Below are positions 47,888 to 57,386 of a stretch of 64,000 nucleotides of DNA, in pieces. The position numbers and the translations under genes were made by a program. This DNA is from Hymenobacter gelipurpurascens (lineage in GTDB: Bacteria > Bacteroidota > Bacteroidia > Cytophagales > Hymenobacteraceae). Location: contig NZ_FYEW01000001.1 of the NCBI RefSeq assembly GCF_900187375.1, forward strand, positions 2,294,001 through 2,358,000, in the 5' to 3' direction. Positions within the stretch are counted from its first letter, which is position 1, and every line of letters begins with the position of its first letter. Under the pieces are notes generated by a model. It ran no database searches and was not told the DNA's origin. It saw nothing but the letters and a program-made list of their open reading frames with translations.

Positions 47888-49414
47888 ATGCCACAATACA
47901 TCCTCGCTCTCGACCAAGGCACGACCAGCTCCCGTGGCATTGTGTTCGATAAGAAAGGCCGCATTGTGGCGCAGGCGCAGAAGGAGTTCACGCAACTCTT
48001 TCCTAAGCCGGGCTGGGTGGAGCACGACCCGCTGGAAATCTGGTCGACGCAGGCGGGCGTGGCGGCGGAGGCCACGGTGAAGGCGGGCCAGAACGGCAGG
48101 AGCATTGCCGCCATCGGTATCACCAACCAGCGCGAAACGGTGGTGGTCTGGAACCGCAAGACTGGCAAGCCCATCTACAACGCCATTGTGTGGCAAGACC
48201 GCCGCACCGCCGAGTACTGCGACCAGCTGCGGGCCGAAGGCCGCGAAGACCTGATTCGGGGGAAGACTGGCCTACTGCTCGATGCGTACTTCTCGGCCAG
48301 CAAAGTGCGCTGGATTCTGGATAACGTGCGCGGCGCCCGCAAAAAAGCCGAAGCCGGCCAATTGGCTTTTGGTACCGTGGATAGCTGGCTGATCTGGAAT
48401 TTCACGCAGGGCGAGCTGCACATAACGGACGTGACCAATGCCTCGCGCACCATGCTCTTTAACATCCACACGTTGCAGTGGGACGAGGAGCTTCTAGGCC
48501 TGTTTGATATTCCGCGAAGTATGCTGCCCGAGGTGCGGCAGTCGAGTGAGGTGTATGGTGTAACCAAAACCACCGTTTTTGCCTCCAAAATTCCGATTGC
48601 GGGCATTGCCGGCGACCAGCAGGCGGCCTTGTTCGGGCAGCTCTGCACCCGGCCCGGCATGGTAAAAAACACCTACGGCACGGGCTGCTTCCTGCTGATG
48701 AATACCGGCCCAACGCCCAAAACCTCGCATAATAATCTGCTTACTACAATAGCCTGGCAGCGCAACGGGCAGGTAGAATACGCCCTGGAAGGCAGCATTT
48801 TTATGGCGGGCGCCGTGGTGCAATGGCTGCGCGACAATCTGGGCATCATCAAAACCTCTGCCGAGGTGGAGCACCTGGCCAGGCAGGTCAGTAGTACCGA
48901 GGGCGTGTATTTCGTGCCGGCTTTTGCGGGCCTGGGAGCGCCGCACTGGGACCCGTACGCCCGCGCCACCATTTTCGGGATGAGCCGCGCCACCACAGCC
49001 GCCCACATAGCGCGGGCCGCCCTGGAATCTATTGCCTTTCAAACCATGGATGTGCTCCAGGCCATGAAGGCCGACTCTGGCCTGCCCATCACAGAGCTGC
49101 GCGTAGACGGTGGTGCCTCAGCCAACAACCTGCTCATGCAGTTTCAGGCCGATATCCTCAGCACACAAGTTATCCGTCCGCGCATCACAGAAACCACGGC
49201 GCTGGGTGCCGCCTACCTGGCGGGCCTTGCGGTGGGCTACTGGCAAAGCGTGGAAGAGCTACAGGCGCTAGGCCAGTCGGATACTTCGTTCAGCCCTACG
49301 CCCAACCACACCGGCAGCCAAGATAGCATCTCGCATTGGCACCGCGCCGTGCAGGCGTTGCGCATGTGGTCACAAGCGCCACCGGCCGCTGCCGAGCCGG
49401 CTACTGCCCAGTAA
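47888..49414 (+). CDS. glpK: Glycerol kinase
   Basis: GlpK phosphorylates glycerol with ATP, feeding glpD. The 508-residue FGGY-family protein begins [20 protein letters not shown]. It has the substrate block [49 protein letters not shown] and [34 protein letters not shown] follows, then [20 protein letters not shown]. All expected regions are present, and the length is typical. The start is the ATG at 47888, preceded by an A/T-rich leader. Confidence 0.96.
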   Translation: MPQYILALDQGTTSSRGIVFDKKGRIVAQAQKEFTQLFPKPGWVEHDPLEIWSTQAGVAAEATVKAGQNGRSIAAIGITNQRETVVVWNRKTGKPIYNAIVWQDRRTAEYCDQLRAEGREDLIRGKTGLLLDAYFSASKVRWILDNVRGARKKAEAGQLAFGTVDSWLIWNFTQGELHITDVTNASRTMLFNIHTLQWDEELLGLFDIPRSMLPEVRQSSEVYGVTKTTVFASKIPIAGIAGDQQAALFGQLCTRPGMVKNTYGTGCFLLMNTGPTPKTSHNNLLTTIAWQRNGQVEYALEGSIFMAGAVVQWLRDNLGIIKTSAEVEHLARQVSSTEGVYFVPAFAGLGAPHWDPYARATIFGMSRATTAAHIARAALESIAFQTMDVLQAMKADSGLPITELRVDGGASANNLLMQFQADILSTQVIRPRITETTALGAAYLAGLAVGYWQSVEELQALGQSDTSFSPTPNHTGSQDSISHWHRAVQALRMWSQAPPAAAEPATAQ

Positions 49415-49421
49415 AATGCAA

Positions 49422-49453
49422 GTAGGCACTGCCAGGAGTTTGGCAGTGCCTAC
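49422..49453. terminator. Hairpin between convergent glpK and the GH16 gene
   Basis: GTAGGCACTGCCA (49422-49434) pairs exactly with TGGCAGTGCCTAC (49441-49453). A T-run is lacking. Lies 8 bases after the glpK stop and 32 bases before the GH16 stop. Confidence 0.6.
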
Positions 49454-49485
49454 TAACAAGCTCAGAAAGACAGACCTGGCAAACG

Positions 49486-50949
49486 CTATTTGACGAAGCG
49501 TTGCGTGAGGCGTTGGTTATCGGCGGTAAGGAGGGTCAGTTGATACACCCCAGTCTTGAGCCCCGACACATCGATGCGTTCCGTCTGGAGCCGTCCGCTG
49601 CTCACGGTGCGCCCCACGCCATCGACAATCTGGTACTGACTACCCGCCAGCGTCGCATCGGCCTGGATGCGCAGGTTGCCATTTTCTACCGGATTGGGAT
49701 ATAGCTGTAGGCCTGTTGCGCGCGTGCCAGCGGCTGATTCCGTGCTCAGTATGGACGCCGTTTGCGTGGCCGTAGCCGTAGCCGTGGTGGTTTTGGTAAT
49801 CCGAATCCAGTTGAGGTTCCAGCCGCCGGTTTGGGCAAACACGCCGAAGTTGTAGGTACCTGCATTCACGTTCACGGTCTTGGAAACGGTGGTCCAGTTT
49901 TGCCAGCCGCCGGTGGCCGGAATGGTGGTATTACCGAGCTGAATAGAGCCCGCGTTCAAATCCGACGACAGCGTGCCGCCGCTGGGGCTGGCCACGCGGT
50001 ACTCAATGTTGTAAGTGCCTGAGGTGGGGAAGTTGATATTGTTGTAGGCCATCCAGTCGCCGGCATCGATGTAGGCCACATTCTGCCCGCCGCCGGTATC
50101 GGTGGTGGCTTCCGTCTGCACCCCGTTCATGGAGCTGTAGGCCTCCGCCTGAATGGTGATGGAGGTACCCGTAGGTGGTGGCGTGGTGGTCGTGTTTTTC
50201 TGGTATACCCGCACGTAATCTACGTACATGGTGGCGGGCAGCTTGCTTTCATCCACGGTCTGGCCGGGCCAGTTGCCGGCCACGGCCAGGTTCAGGAGCA
50301 GGAAAAAGGGCCGCTGAAACTCCTCGGTGCCGCCCGTGCCGTTGGTGATGTTGATTTCGTGGTACTTGGTACCATCCACGAACCAGCGGATGTAGGTGGG
50401 CTCCCACTCGATGGAGTACACGTGGTAGTCCTGAGGCGTGGTGATGATGTTGCCGCCGTATTCGGCGTGGCCGTTGCTGTCCCAATGCACGGTACCGTAC
50501 ACCTTGTTTTCGGCGTTGATATGCTCCATCACGTCAATCTCACCGCAGGCTGGCCAGCTCACCGTGTTGATGTTGGCTCCCAGCATCCAGAAGGCGGGCC
50601 ACAGCCCCTGGCCTAGCGGCAGCTTCATGCGGGCCTCTACTTTGCCGTACTTAAACTCCTTGAGGCCCTGCGTTTTCATGCGGGAAGAGGTATAGGGCAT
50701 GCCGCCTACATTTTCCTTCTTGGCTGTAATCTGCAGAATACCATTGGCCACGGTAGCGTTGGCGCGCTGGTAATACTGCTTCTCGTTGTTGCCCCAGCCG
50801 CCGCCGCCGGTTTCAAACACCCAGCTGGAGCTGATGCCGGTGGTAAACTCATCGGCCCAGACCTGCTGATAGGTTTGGGCATGGGCGGTGGAGTGGCCTA
50901 GCAGCGCCAACGCGGCCGCGCCGAGGGTAGAAAGTAGCCTGTTTTTCAT
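49486..50949 (-). CDS. GH16 beta-glucanase with CBM6 and type IX secretion sorting domain
   Basis: This is a 487-residue secreted enzyme. I chose Met at 50949 (MKNRLLSTLGAAALALLGHS, ending in HAQ) over an earlier ATG at 50988. The catalytic motif E-I-D-V-M-E is at residues 137-142 (WPACGEIDVMEH), in the laminarinase/lichenase subgroup. After a Thr/Pro linker comes a CBM6 module (ITIQAEAYSSMNGVQTE, GGQNVAYIDAGDWMAYNNIN). The last 75 residues (LQLYPNPVENGNLRIQAD and on to QRLTQRFVK) are a type A T9SS sorting domain. The protein is therefore sent to the cell surface or medium through the phylum's type IX system. Confidence 0.95.
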   Translation of the reverse strand: MKNRLLSTLGAAALALLGHSTAHAQTYQQVWADEFTTGISSSWVFETGGGGWGNNEKQYYQRANATVANGILQITAKKENVGGMPYTSSRMKTQGLKEFKYGKVEARMKLPLGQGLWPAFWMLGANINTVSWPACGEIDVMEHINAENKVYGTVHWDSNGHAEYGGNIITTPQDYHVYSIEWEPTYIRWFVDGTKYHEINITNGTGGTEEFQRPFFLLLNLAVAGNWPGQTVDESKLPATMYVDYVRVYQKNTTTTPPPTGTSITIQAEAYSSMNGVQTEATTDTGGGQNVAYIDAGDWMAYNNINFPTSGTYNIEYRVASPSGGTLSSDLNAGSIQLGNTTIPATGGWQNWTTVSKTVNVNAGTYNFGVFAQTGGWNLNWIRITKTTTATATATQTASILSTESAAGTRATGLQLYPNPVENGNLRIQADATLAGSQYQIVDGVGRTVSSGRLQTERIDVSGLKTGVYQLTLLTADNQRLTQRFVK

Positions 50950-51383
50950 GGTGTTTTGGTGGTTTGGTGGAAGTATGGAGCGGGGCAATAGGTACCAGAA
51001 CCCACAGTGGCCGTTTTCTCATCCTGGTTTTCTCCAAAACGCATCAGCTGTTGCCAGCTGCTTACGCTAACAGAATACACTACCGAAAGCAGGAAGGGAA
51101 ACCGGCCAAAAGCGGGTCGCGGTTCTCTAATATACCTGGGAGCTAACCCGAAACACAAGCCCTAAAAATCACTTCATCGCACCAAAACACGCTTTTCGCC
51201 TCTTCCTTACTCACTTACTGCACACGCACACGGGCCGCATATCCGGCCTGCGGCCCAAACCATTAGGCTGACAGCGCGACCGGATAATCAGTTAAAAAAC
51301 ACCTAAAAAAATTATGACTTACAGGTTTTATTCAATCTGCGGAAGCCGCTGCGCCGAGGGTGCTTGAGAAAAACTTGCTGCCG
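50950..51383. other. 434-base spacer upstream of the GH16 gene
   Basis: This region lies between the GH16 start and the end of the 51384 gene. I see no gene. It holds a candidate leftward promoter (51127-51158) and an A-rich stretch (AGTTAAAAAACACCTAAAAA near 51295) that may be the leader or tail of the upstream gene. Confidence 0.4.
51127..51158 (-). promoter_or_regulatory. Possible promoter for the GH16 gene
   Basis: Read on the minus strand: TTG, 21 bases, then TATATTAG, which fits the Bacteroidota -33 TTG and -7 TAnnTTTG with one mismatch. It lies about 175 bases before the GH16 start, so a long leader would follow. No other support. Confidence 0.3.
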
Positions 51384-52019
51384 CTAGAACGAGAAAGGAT
51401 ACTTGATTTCCGTCAGATCTTCGCGGAGTTGCTCCCAGTCGGTTACTTGCCGGGAGATGCGCTCTACCAGCTCTCGGGTAAGCGGCTGCCCCTGGTATAC
51501 CTGCGCTATGGCTTCCGGGGAAATCCCTTTTGCGGGCAGCGCTTCCGATTCAAAATATTCTTCGGCCCACTCCTGATAGGTCTGCGGGTTGCCATCAAGC
51601 ACGTTCAGCATCTCCTCCGAGGCATCTTCAGCCACAGCATTCTGGCTGATTTGCCACTCGCCCGATTCGGAGGTCCAGAGGCAGAAAGTGGTGCCGATAG
51701 ACGCAACAGGCTCTCCGAATATAAACTCGTGAAAATGCGGAGGCAGGTCGTCGGTCAACTGCTCTTTATCAATTTCCTCGCACCCCAGCCCAAAGCCATT
51801 AATGACGCAGCCCTCGGGCCGAAATAGCACCAGCATCTGGTCGCCTTCGCCATCGTTCATCTCAAAAACCTCCTCTCCTTCCGCCCACTCGGCATTATAG
51901 GTGTGGTACCGGTACTCCCACTCCGGCGAAAGCATGGCATCGAGGGCAGCCACGGCTTTGCAGACGCGCTGCATGGTTTCTCGGTTGGGAAGCGCTGAGT
52001 AATTCTGCGTGGAAAGCAT
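51384..52019 (-). CDS. Acidic protein of unknown function
   Basis: This 211-residue protein is not one I recognise. I prefer Met at 52019 (MLSTQNYSALPNRETMQR) to an ATG at 52043. It is strongly acidic (many Glu and Asp: WAEGEEVFEMNDGEGDQMLV, CEEIDKEQLTDDLPPHFHEF) with aromatic-rich segments (WEYRYHTYNAEW, TTFCLWTSESGEWQ) and no signal or membrane helix. Composition and lack of enzymatic motifs recall immunity-type or SMI1-like proteins, but that is only an impression. There is no toxin gene beside it. Confidence 0.72.
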   Translation of the reverse strand: MLSTQNYSALPNRETMQRVCKAVAALDAMLSPEWEYRYHTYNAEWAEGEEVFEMNDGEGDQMLVLFRPEGCVINGFGLGCEEIDKEQLTDDLPPHFHEFIFGEPVASIGTTFCLWTSESGEWQISQNAVAEDASEEMLNVLDGNPQTYQEWAEEYFESEALPAKGISPEAIAQVYQGQPLTRELVERISRQVTDWEQLREDLTEIKYPFSF

Positions 52020-52116
52020 GGCGGAGGGGTTATGGATGAGCATATTCTACGCCTAGGCCACCCAGAATGGTGCACGGGCACTTACAAAACGCAGCAATAC
52101 TGGCCTAGGATATTCT

Positions 52117-52995
52117 TTAGTACGTCTTGGTCATGTCTTGGGGCACCACCAGCACAAAATCGGCTTTCTGCTCATGCTCCTTCTCCAGCTTGCCCATCTG
52201 TTCCTGCAGCACCGTGCTGATGGTGAGCACCTTTAGCTTCGGGTTTTGCTGACGCAGATAAGCCAGTATACCATCATGGTTATCGGAGTGGTAGCTGCCG
52301 TTGAGATGGAGCAGCAGGTGGCCTTCGGGGCGGGCCTGGTTGAGGAAGTGGGCCATGGTGGCGTCTTTGAGCGCCTGGGCCTGAATGATATTCTGCACGC
52401 CCGCCGCATGGGCGGCATCGCCCCCGAACATTTTGGCCATGTTCTTATAGCCGGGCAGCTCATAATCGACGGTAAGCGGCAGCGGCATCAACCAGGCTTT
52501 TTCCTCCGTGGGCAGTTCATTCAGCACCGTAAGGCTGCCTTTCGCAACTTGCGAGGCGTAGCGGCGCGGCACGTTGGTGCCCACCACCCGGAATTTCTGC
52601 TGTTTAGCTAGTTGCAGCAGGGGCTTGTAGTCGGTGGCGTAATTGGGCCAGGGGCGGCTTTGCTCTTCAAATTCTTTGTCAGATAGCTCACCCGTGGCGT
52701 ATTGATCGACGAGAGGCTGCACATCGCGCTCAAACATTTCCAGGCCCAGCACCAGTTGCCCTTGTTTCAGGCGTAGCAAGTCTTTGGTGAGCTCCAGCTC
52801 CAGCCAGTGCGCAATCGGGTCGTTGTGCTGCTCCCCGAAGAACACGACATCGGCGGCGGCCAGCTGCCGGAGCATTTTGTCGTAGGCCACTGGTTTGCCA
52901 TTACTTCTGAATAAGCGGTACGCGGGCTTGTCTTCCTTCATGGTGAAGCTAAAAAGCAGGCACAACAGGGGGAGCAACAGGAATTTCCGGATCAT
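52117..52995 (-). CDS. ChaN/haem-binding family protein, exported
   Basis: This is a 292-residue protein of the ChaN-like family. Start 52995 gives the signal peptide MIRKFLLLPLLCLLFSFTMK. The family blocks are VVFFGEQHNDPIAHWLELEL (GExH motif), LGLEMFERDVQPLVDQY, RPWPNYATDYKPLLQLA, VVGTNVPRRYASQVAKG and LHLNGSYHSDNHDGILAYL. ChaN of Campylobacter binds haem, and a role in iron or haem handling is what the family suggests. No iron-uptake genes are next to it. Confidence 0.87.
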   Translation of the reverse strand: MIRKFLLLPLLCLLFSFTMKEDKPAYRLFRSNGKPVAYDKMLRQLAAADVVFFGEQHNDPIAHWLELELTKDLLRLKQGQLVLGLEMFERDVQPLVDQYATGELSDKEFEEQSRPWPNYATDYKPLLQLAKQQKFRVVGTNVPRRYASQVAKGSLTVLNELPTEEKAWLMPLPLTVDYELPGYKNMAKMFGGDAAHAAGVQNIIQAQALKDATMAHFLNQARPEGHLLLHLNGSYHSDNHDGILAYLRQQNPKLKVLTISTVLQEQMGKLEKEHEQKADFVLVVPQDMTKTY

Positions 52996-53054
52996 AAAGA
53001 AGCAAAACAAAGGCGGCCATAGAGTGGCAACGGCCAGCGGCGAAAGTACACAAC

Positions 53055-53093
53055 AAAGCCCCGGCTGCTGCCTTACAACAGCAACCGGGGCTT
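53055..53093 (-). terminator. Rho-independent terminator after the 53116 gene
   Basis: AAAGCCCCGG with TGCTG pairs with CAGCA and CCGGGGCTTT around a loop. On the minus strand it ends in TTTGTTGTGT, 23 bases after the 53116 gene's stop. Confidence 0.75.
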
Positions 53094-53115
53094 TCGTATT
53101 TGGTTACTAAGTGGC

Positions 53116-53865
53116 CTAGGCCACGGCTTTACCAGCATAGCCGGGCAGCGTCATCTGCGCCCGCGCCAGTTGCCGAATGGCTACCAGATGCCCCAACAAC
53201 ACGATGGGCACCACTACAGCCGGCAGCCACACGAAAGGGAACTTCAGGATAGCCACATTGGGCTGCTCAAAGGCAACCTGCTGCAGGGGCATTGGCGACG
53301 ACAGGATGGCCCACGCTACAATATTGAGGAGCAAAGCCAGCGCTACCACATGCCAGATCAGCAATGTTGCCCGGGAAATACGGGGGTGCGTGAAACCCCA
53401 AAAGCCTACAAGCGGCGCCGTGAGTCCTGCCACAATATCCCAGTTGCGCCCTTCAAACGTCATCAGCTGCGGCACTTGCCCCGCCAGAAACAACCCATAT
53501 AATACCAGCTCCACCGGCACGCGCACCACGTTAAGATACGTCAGGTGGCCTAGCGGCAGGGCATCCAGAAACCGTCGACCGGGTTTGGTAGCAAACAGCG
53601 CCCCCATCACCAGCAGCGTCGGCAGAATGGCGAATAGTAACAGGCGCGGTGGCCTAGGCGCCAGCTCCTGATAAAACCCTTGCACTGCCAGCCCGGCCTG
53701 CACAGCCAGCCATGCTGCCAGGCCTAGCAACACGGCTCCTACAGCTTTAGGAGCAGCCCGGCGCACCGCCAGCCAGAACCACAATACGGTTCCGAGCGTG
53801 ATGGCGCCAAAGGCAACGGCTAACCCTACCGGGGCTGCAGTATGCAAGTAAGCGGGCTGAACCAT
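53116..53865 (-). CDS. Multi-pass membrane protein of unknown function
   Basis: This 249-residue protein has about seven hydrophobic helices (APVGLAVAFGAITLGTVLWF, AVGAVLLGLAAWLAVQAGLA, LLLFAILPTLLVMGALF, VPVELVLYGLFLAGQ, ATLLIWHVVALALLLNIVAW, FVWLPAVVVPIVLLGHLVAI). Charged loops such as EGRNWDIVAGLTAPLVGFWG separate them. I do not recognise the family. It lies 14 bases from the ABC-2 permease gene, in the same direction, so it probably belongs to that transcript. Confidence 0.75.
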   Translation of the reverse strand: MVQPAYLHTAAPVGLAVAFGAITLGTVLWFWLAVRRAAPKAVGAVLLGLAAWLAVQAGLAVQGFYQELAPRPPRLLLFAILPTLLVMGALFATKPGRRFLDALPLGHLTYLNVVRVPVELVLYGLFLAGQVPQLMTFEGRNWDIVAGLTAPLVGFWGFTHPRISRATLLIWHVVALALLLNIVAWAILSSPMPLQQVAFEQPNVAILKFPFVWLPAVVVPIVLLGHLVAIRQLARAQMTLPGYAGKAVA

Positions 53866-53879
53866 GTTGGGAGAGTGGC

Positions 53880-55208
53880 CTAGCCCTTATAGAACATCCA
53901 CTTTGAGAGCTCCCCGTAGGTCACCTTCTTGCCGTACATTAGGATACCCACGCGGTAGATGCGGGCGGCCAACCAGATGGCGCCTACAAACCCGATAACC
54001 AGGAACAGCATCGAGAGGCCTAGCTGCCACATGGGTACGCCGCCGAAGGGCAGGCGCATCATCATAGCAATGGGTGAGGTAAAGGGAATCATCGACATCC
54101 AGAAGGCCACTGAGCCGTTGGGGTTGGTAGTCAGGATGGCCTGCGACACCACGAAGGTGAGCACCAGCGGCATCGTCACGGGCAGCATGAACTGCTGGGT
54201 ATCGGTTTCGCTATCCACGGCCGAGCCAATGGCTCCGAAAAGCGCCCCGTAGAACAGATAACCGCCCAGGAAGTAGAACAGGAAGCAGCCGACGAGCAAG
54301 GGCACGTTCAGATCGGCCTGCTTGAATGCCTGCATGATTTTGTTGCCTTCTTCTTTCGTCTCTTTGACCTGTGTGGCAGAAGCGCCGGATGCGGTATTTA
54401 CGCGCTCAACCCGGTTTTGTACGATGGCATCTGGGCTCATGGAGCCTGCCATAGCCGAGCTGATACCTATCGACAGCAATACCCAGAGGCCTAGCTGCGT
54501 GAAACCAACGGCTGCAATTCCGAGCACTTTGCCCATCATCATCTGGAAGGGCTTCACGGAGGAAATAACCACTTCCACAATGCGGTTGGTTTTCTCCTCC
54601 ATCACGCCGCGCATAATCTGGATGCCGTAGATGAAGATGAACATGTAAATCAGGAAACCACAGAAGTAGGCCACGCCGGTGCTGATGCCCGTGCTGGAGC
54701 TCCGTTCGCCGTCATCGCTCAGGCTCACGGTTTGCAGATCTACGTTGGATTTCATGTTGTCGAGCACCGCACGCTTGATGCCAGCCTCACTCAGGCGCTT
54801 AGTCTCCACCGCGTTGTCTACGGCGCGCTTAATGTCCCGCTCCAGCGACAGGCCTAGCCCTTTGCGCGAGAACACCTGAAAGCCGTTGGGGTTGGCTAGG
54901 TCCAGCTTCGGCACATACAATAGCGCGTCGTACTTGGCCTTCTGAAACTCCGCTTTGGCGGTGGGCAAGTCCGACGACACCCGGGTGAAGCGGATATCCT
55001 CCTTGTCTTCGGGCAACTTTTCGGCGAACATGCCGCCAGCATCGGCTACGGCCACCACCTTGCCGCCATCCGACATCTTGGCGATGAGCACAGGCACCGC
55101 AAACAGGGCTACCGTCAGCAGCGGCCCAATCAGCGACATAATGATAAAGCTCTTCTTGCGTACCCGCGTGAGGTATTCGCGCTGAAATATGAGTATGATT
55201 TTGTCCAT
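53880..55208 (-). CDS. ABC-2 type transporter permease (NatB-like)
   Basis: This is a 442-residue membrane subunit of an ABC exporter. One helix (residues 19-43, KSFIIMSLIGPLLTVALFAV) is followed by a large extracytoplasmic domain (about residues 45-185). Then come six helices with the family block GIQIMRGVMEEKTNRIVEVVISSVKPFQMMMGKVLGI (residues 216-252). Downstream helices end in KVTYGELSKWMFYKG. The ATPase partner is encoded immediately upstream (17 bases). NatB-like permeases export Na+ or small molecules, but the cargo here is unknown. Confidence 0.9.
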   Translation of the reverse strand: MDKIILIFQREYLTRVRKKSFIIMSLIGPLLTVALFAVPVLIAKMSDGGKVVAVADAGGMFAEKLPEDKEDIRFTRVSSDLPTAKAEFQKAKYDALLYVPKLDLANPNGFQVFSRKGLGLSLERDIKRAVDNAVETKRLSEAGIKRAVLDNMKSNVDLQTVSLSDDGERSSSTGISTGVAYFCGFLIYMFIFIYGIQIMRGVMEEKTNRIVEVVISSVKPFQMMMGKVLGIAAVGFTQLGLWVLLSIGISSAMAGSMSPDAIVQNRVERVNTASGASATQVKETKEEGNKIMQAFKQADLNVPLLVGCFLFYFLGGYLFYGALFGAIGSAVDSETDTQQFMLPVTMPLVLTFVVSQAILTTNPNGSVAFWMSMIPFTSPIAMMMRLPFGGVPMWQLGLSMLFLVIGFVGAIWLAARIYRVGILMYGKKVTYGELSKWMFYKG

Positions 55209-55224
55209 GATGCGGCTGAGGAAA

Positions 55225-56169
55225 TTAAACGGTGGCTTCTAGCAGGCTTTCGGGCATCGTTTCCTGCACCCGACGAATGAAGATATCATTGATACTGGGT
55301 ATCAGCTCCTTAAAGGCATGTACCTCTACATTGTTGATGAGGTAGCGCAGCAGGTCGTTGGACGTGGTGCCGGCGTGGAGCTTAATGATATCGTAGAAGT
55401 GGTCGTTTTCGCGCTCATGATGTTCCAGCACTTCAAAATCGGGGTGCAGCACCATGGGGCGGCCTTTGCCTTCCACCACGTAGGTCTGAGTTTTGAAGGT
55501 GTCCTTGATGTCGCGCACAGTACCATCGAGCACCTTGCGGCTGCGGTTGATTAGGGCAATATTGTCGCAGAGTTCTTCCACCGACTCCATGCGGTGCGTA
55601 CTGAAGATAATGGTAGCCCCGCCATCGCGCAGCTTCAGAATCTCGTCCTTAATGAGGTTGGCATTGATGGGGTCGAAGCCCGAGAAAGGCTCATCCAGAA
55701 TAATAATGCTGGGCTCATGCAATACCGTGGCAATAAACTGCACCTTTTGCTGCATGCCCTTGGAGAGGTCTTCGACGTTCTTCTCCGCCCACGCCTTGAT
55801 ATCCAGACGCTCCAGCCAGGCCTTGATGCGCAGGGTAGCATCATTACGACTCAGGCCCTTCAGGCGCGCCAGGTACAGGAGCTGCTCCCCTACTTTCATT
55901 TTTTTGTAGAGGCCTCGCTCCTCGGGCAAGTACCCAATCTGGCCAATGTGGCTGGGGTTGAGGCGCTCACCCCGCAGGCGGATTTCGCCGGAATCAGCAC
56001 CGGTAATCTGGGTGATGATGCGGATGAGCGAGGTTTTGCCGGCGCCATTGGGGCCCAGTAGCCCGAAAATGCTGCCTTCCGGAATGTCAAGACTAACGCC
56101 ATTGAGAGCAACGTGCGCGGCATAGGCCTTGTGCACATCAATGGCTTGAAGAATAGGTTGCGCGGCCAT
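55225..56169 (-). CDS. ABC transporter ATP-binding protein (NatA-like)
   Basis: This is a 314-residue ATPase that powers the permease at 53880. I chose Met at 56169 (MAAQPILQAIDVHKAYAAHV). An ATG at 56241 adds 24 residues that do not resemble the family. Walker A is GPNGAGKTSLIR (about residues 39-50), the signature is LSKGMQQKVQF, and Walker B is IIILDEPFSGFDPINANL. The C-terminal 80 residues (RPMVLHPDFEVLEHHE and on) are the regulatory tail of the NatA type. It forms a clear two-gene ABC unit with the permease. Confidence 0.95.
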   Translation of the reverse strand: MAAQPILQAIDVHKAYAAHVALNGVSLDIPEGSIFGLLGPNGAGKTSLIRIITQITGADSGEIRLRGERLNPSHIGQIGYLPEERGLYKKMKVGEQLLYLARLKGLSRNDATLRIKAWLERLDIKAWAEKNVEDLSKGMQQKVQFIATVLHEPSIIILDEPFSGFDPINANLIKDEILKLRDGGATIIFSTHRMESVEELCDNIALINRSRKVLDGTVRDIKDTFKTQTYVVEGKGRPMVLHPDFEVLEHHERENDHFYDIIKLHAGTTSNDLLRYLINNVEVHAFKELIPSINDIFIRRVQETMPESLLEATV

Positions 56170-56250
56170 TAGTTGAGTAGTGTTTTGATCTACAGCGAAT
56201 GTAGAATTTTTACTATGTCTTATAGGATGTATTTCAACCAACAGGCTGCT

Positions 56251-56883
56251 TTAGGCCTCTAACTCGCGTAGGGTGGCTTCCAGTTGGTCGAGGTAGCGGC
56301 CGTAGCGGCGCTGGTGCTCCAGCTTGCCTACCGCGTACCCCGCATACATAAGCCCCAGTACCGCCACCACGCCCATGCCTGCCACCAGCCAGTGCCAGCC
56401 CCAGTCGATGCCGGAAGGCTGCAGGTACTTCAGCAAATCGGTTTGCCGGGCCAGCGCCGCCGCCAGCACCACCAGCGCCAGGGCGCCTACCCCCATATAG
56501 TCGTGCAAACGCATCAGGTGCCGGAACCGGGCAATGCGATTTTTCAGGGACTGGTACAGGTTCTCGTGCTGCTGCTCCATTTCCCGCAACACCTGCAGCC
56601 GCTGATAAACTATCACGCCTACCCCTACCAACATCACCATGGTACCCAGCACAAATAGCTGCAGGTTCGGCAAGTTGCGGGCGAAGAATAGGGCGTTAAA
56701 CCCGCTTACGGCAAAAACGGCTATTATCCAGTTTAGCTCCTGAGAGGCATTTTTTTTCAGTTTGAGCAGAGGATTTGCGGAAGAGGGTGAAGTAAGCATG
56801 GTGCGTAGTTTTTGTTCGGTTAAAGAAGATTGGGAAGGTTCAACGGGCTGCTGCCAGCGGCGGCGAAAATCATCGAGTTCCAT
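56251..56883 (-). CDS. Membrane protein, probable partner of the ECF sigma factor
   Basis: This is a 210-residue protein with a 50-residue cytoplasmic N-terminus (MELDDFRRRWQQPVEPSQSS), two hydrophobic helices near residues 50-90, a coiled-coil-like charged stretch and two more helices near 125-175. Its start codon overlaps the stop of the sigma factor gene (ATGA), so it is translated with it. This is the usual arrangement for an anti-sigma or sensor partner. No known anti-sigma domain is recognisable, so the role is inferred from place alone. Confidence 0.8.
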   Translation of the reverse strand: MELDDFRRRWQQPVEPSQSSLTEQKLRTMLTSPSSANPLLKLKKNASQELNWIIAVFAVSGFNALFFARNLPNLQLFVLGTMVMLVGVGVIVYQRLQVLREMEQQHENLYQSLKNRIARFRHLMRLHDYMGVGALALVVLAAALARQTDLLKYLQPSGIDWGWHWLVAGMGVVAVLGLMYAGYAVGKLEHQRRYGRYLDQLEATLRELEA

Positions 56884-57386
56884 CAGGCGGGTTGGGTTAG
56901 CAATTGGCGAAGCTTGTCCTGCACGCGGTGCATTTTCACACGCACATGGTTTTGGGTGATGCCGAGGATATCGGCCATTTCCTCGTAGGTCCGCTCCTCC
57001 AGGTAGAGCAGCACAAAGGCCTTTTCTACATCCGAGAGCCGCTCGATGGCCTGGTATAACTGTCCTAGGTCGTCGGCATCGGGGCCCGTGTCGGGTGGCG
57101 GGGCTATGTCGGGAATCGTATCTCCGAAGCGTTCAGGCGCAGGCCGGCGGGTGCGTTGGCGCAGGTTGGAGATGGCCACGTTCAGGGCCACGCGGTAGAG
57201 CCAGGTGCTGAACTTGGCTCGTGCCTCGTAGTGTGGGTACGCCCGCCAGAGCTGCAGCACAATCTCTTGGTATAAGTCTTGGCGGTCGTCGGCGTCGGCG
57301 CAGTACATCCGGCAAATGCGCAGGAGCATCGGCTGGTGCGCATTCACCTGGGACACGAAAGGCTCAGCAGAAGTAGATGTAGGCAC
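56883..57386 (-). CDS. RNA polymerase ECF-type sigma factor
   Basis: This is a 167-residue sigma-70 family factor of the ECF group. Region 2 is visible as YCADADDRQDLYQEIVLQLW and FSTWLYRVALNVAISNLRQR, and region 4 as FVLLYLEERTYEEMADILGI followed by the recognition helix TQNHVRVKMHRVQDKLRQL. It lacks regions 1.1 and 3, as in ECF factors. It overlaps the next gene by one codon. The regulon is not deducible, but the S41 peptidase gene is divergent from it. Confidence 0.93.
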   Translation of the reverse strand: MPTSTSAEPFVSQVNAHQPMLLRICRMYCADADDRQDLYQEIVLQLWRAYPHYEARAKFSTWLYRVALNVAISNLRQRTRRPAPERFGDTIPDIAPPPDTGPDADDLGQLYQAIERLSDVEKAFVLLYLEERTYEEMADILGITQNHVRVKMHRVQDKLRQLLTQPA

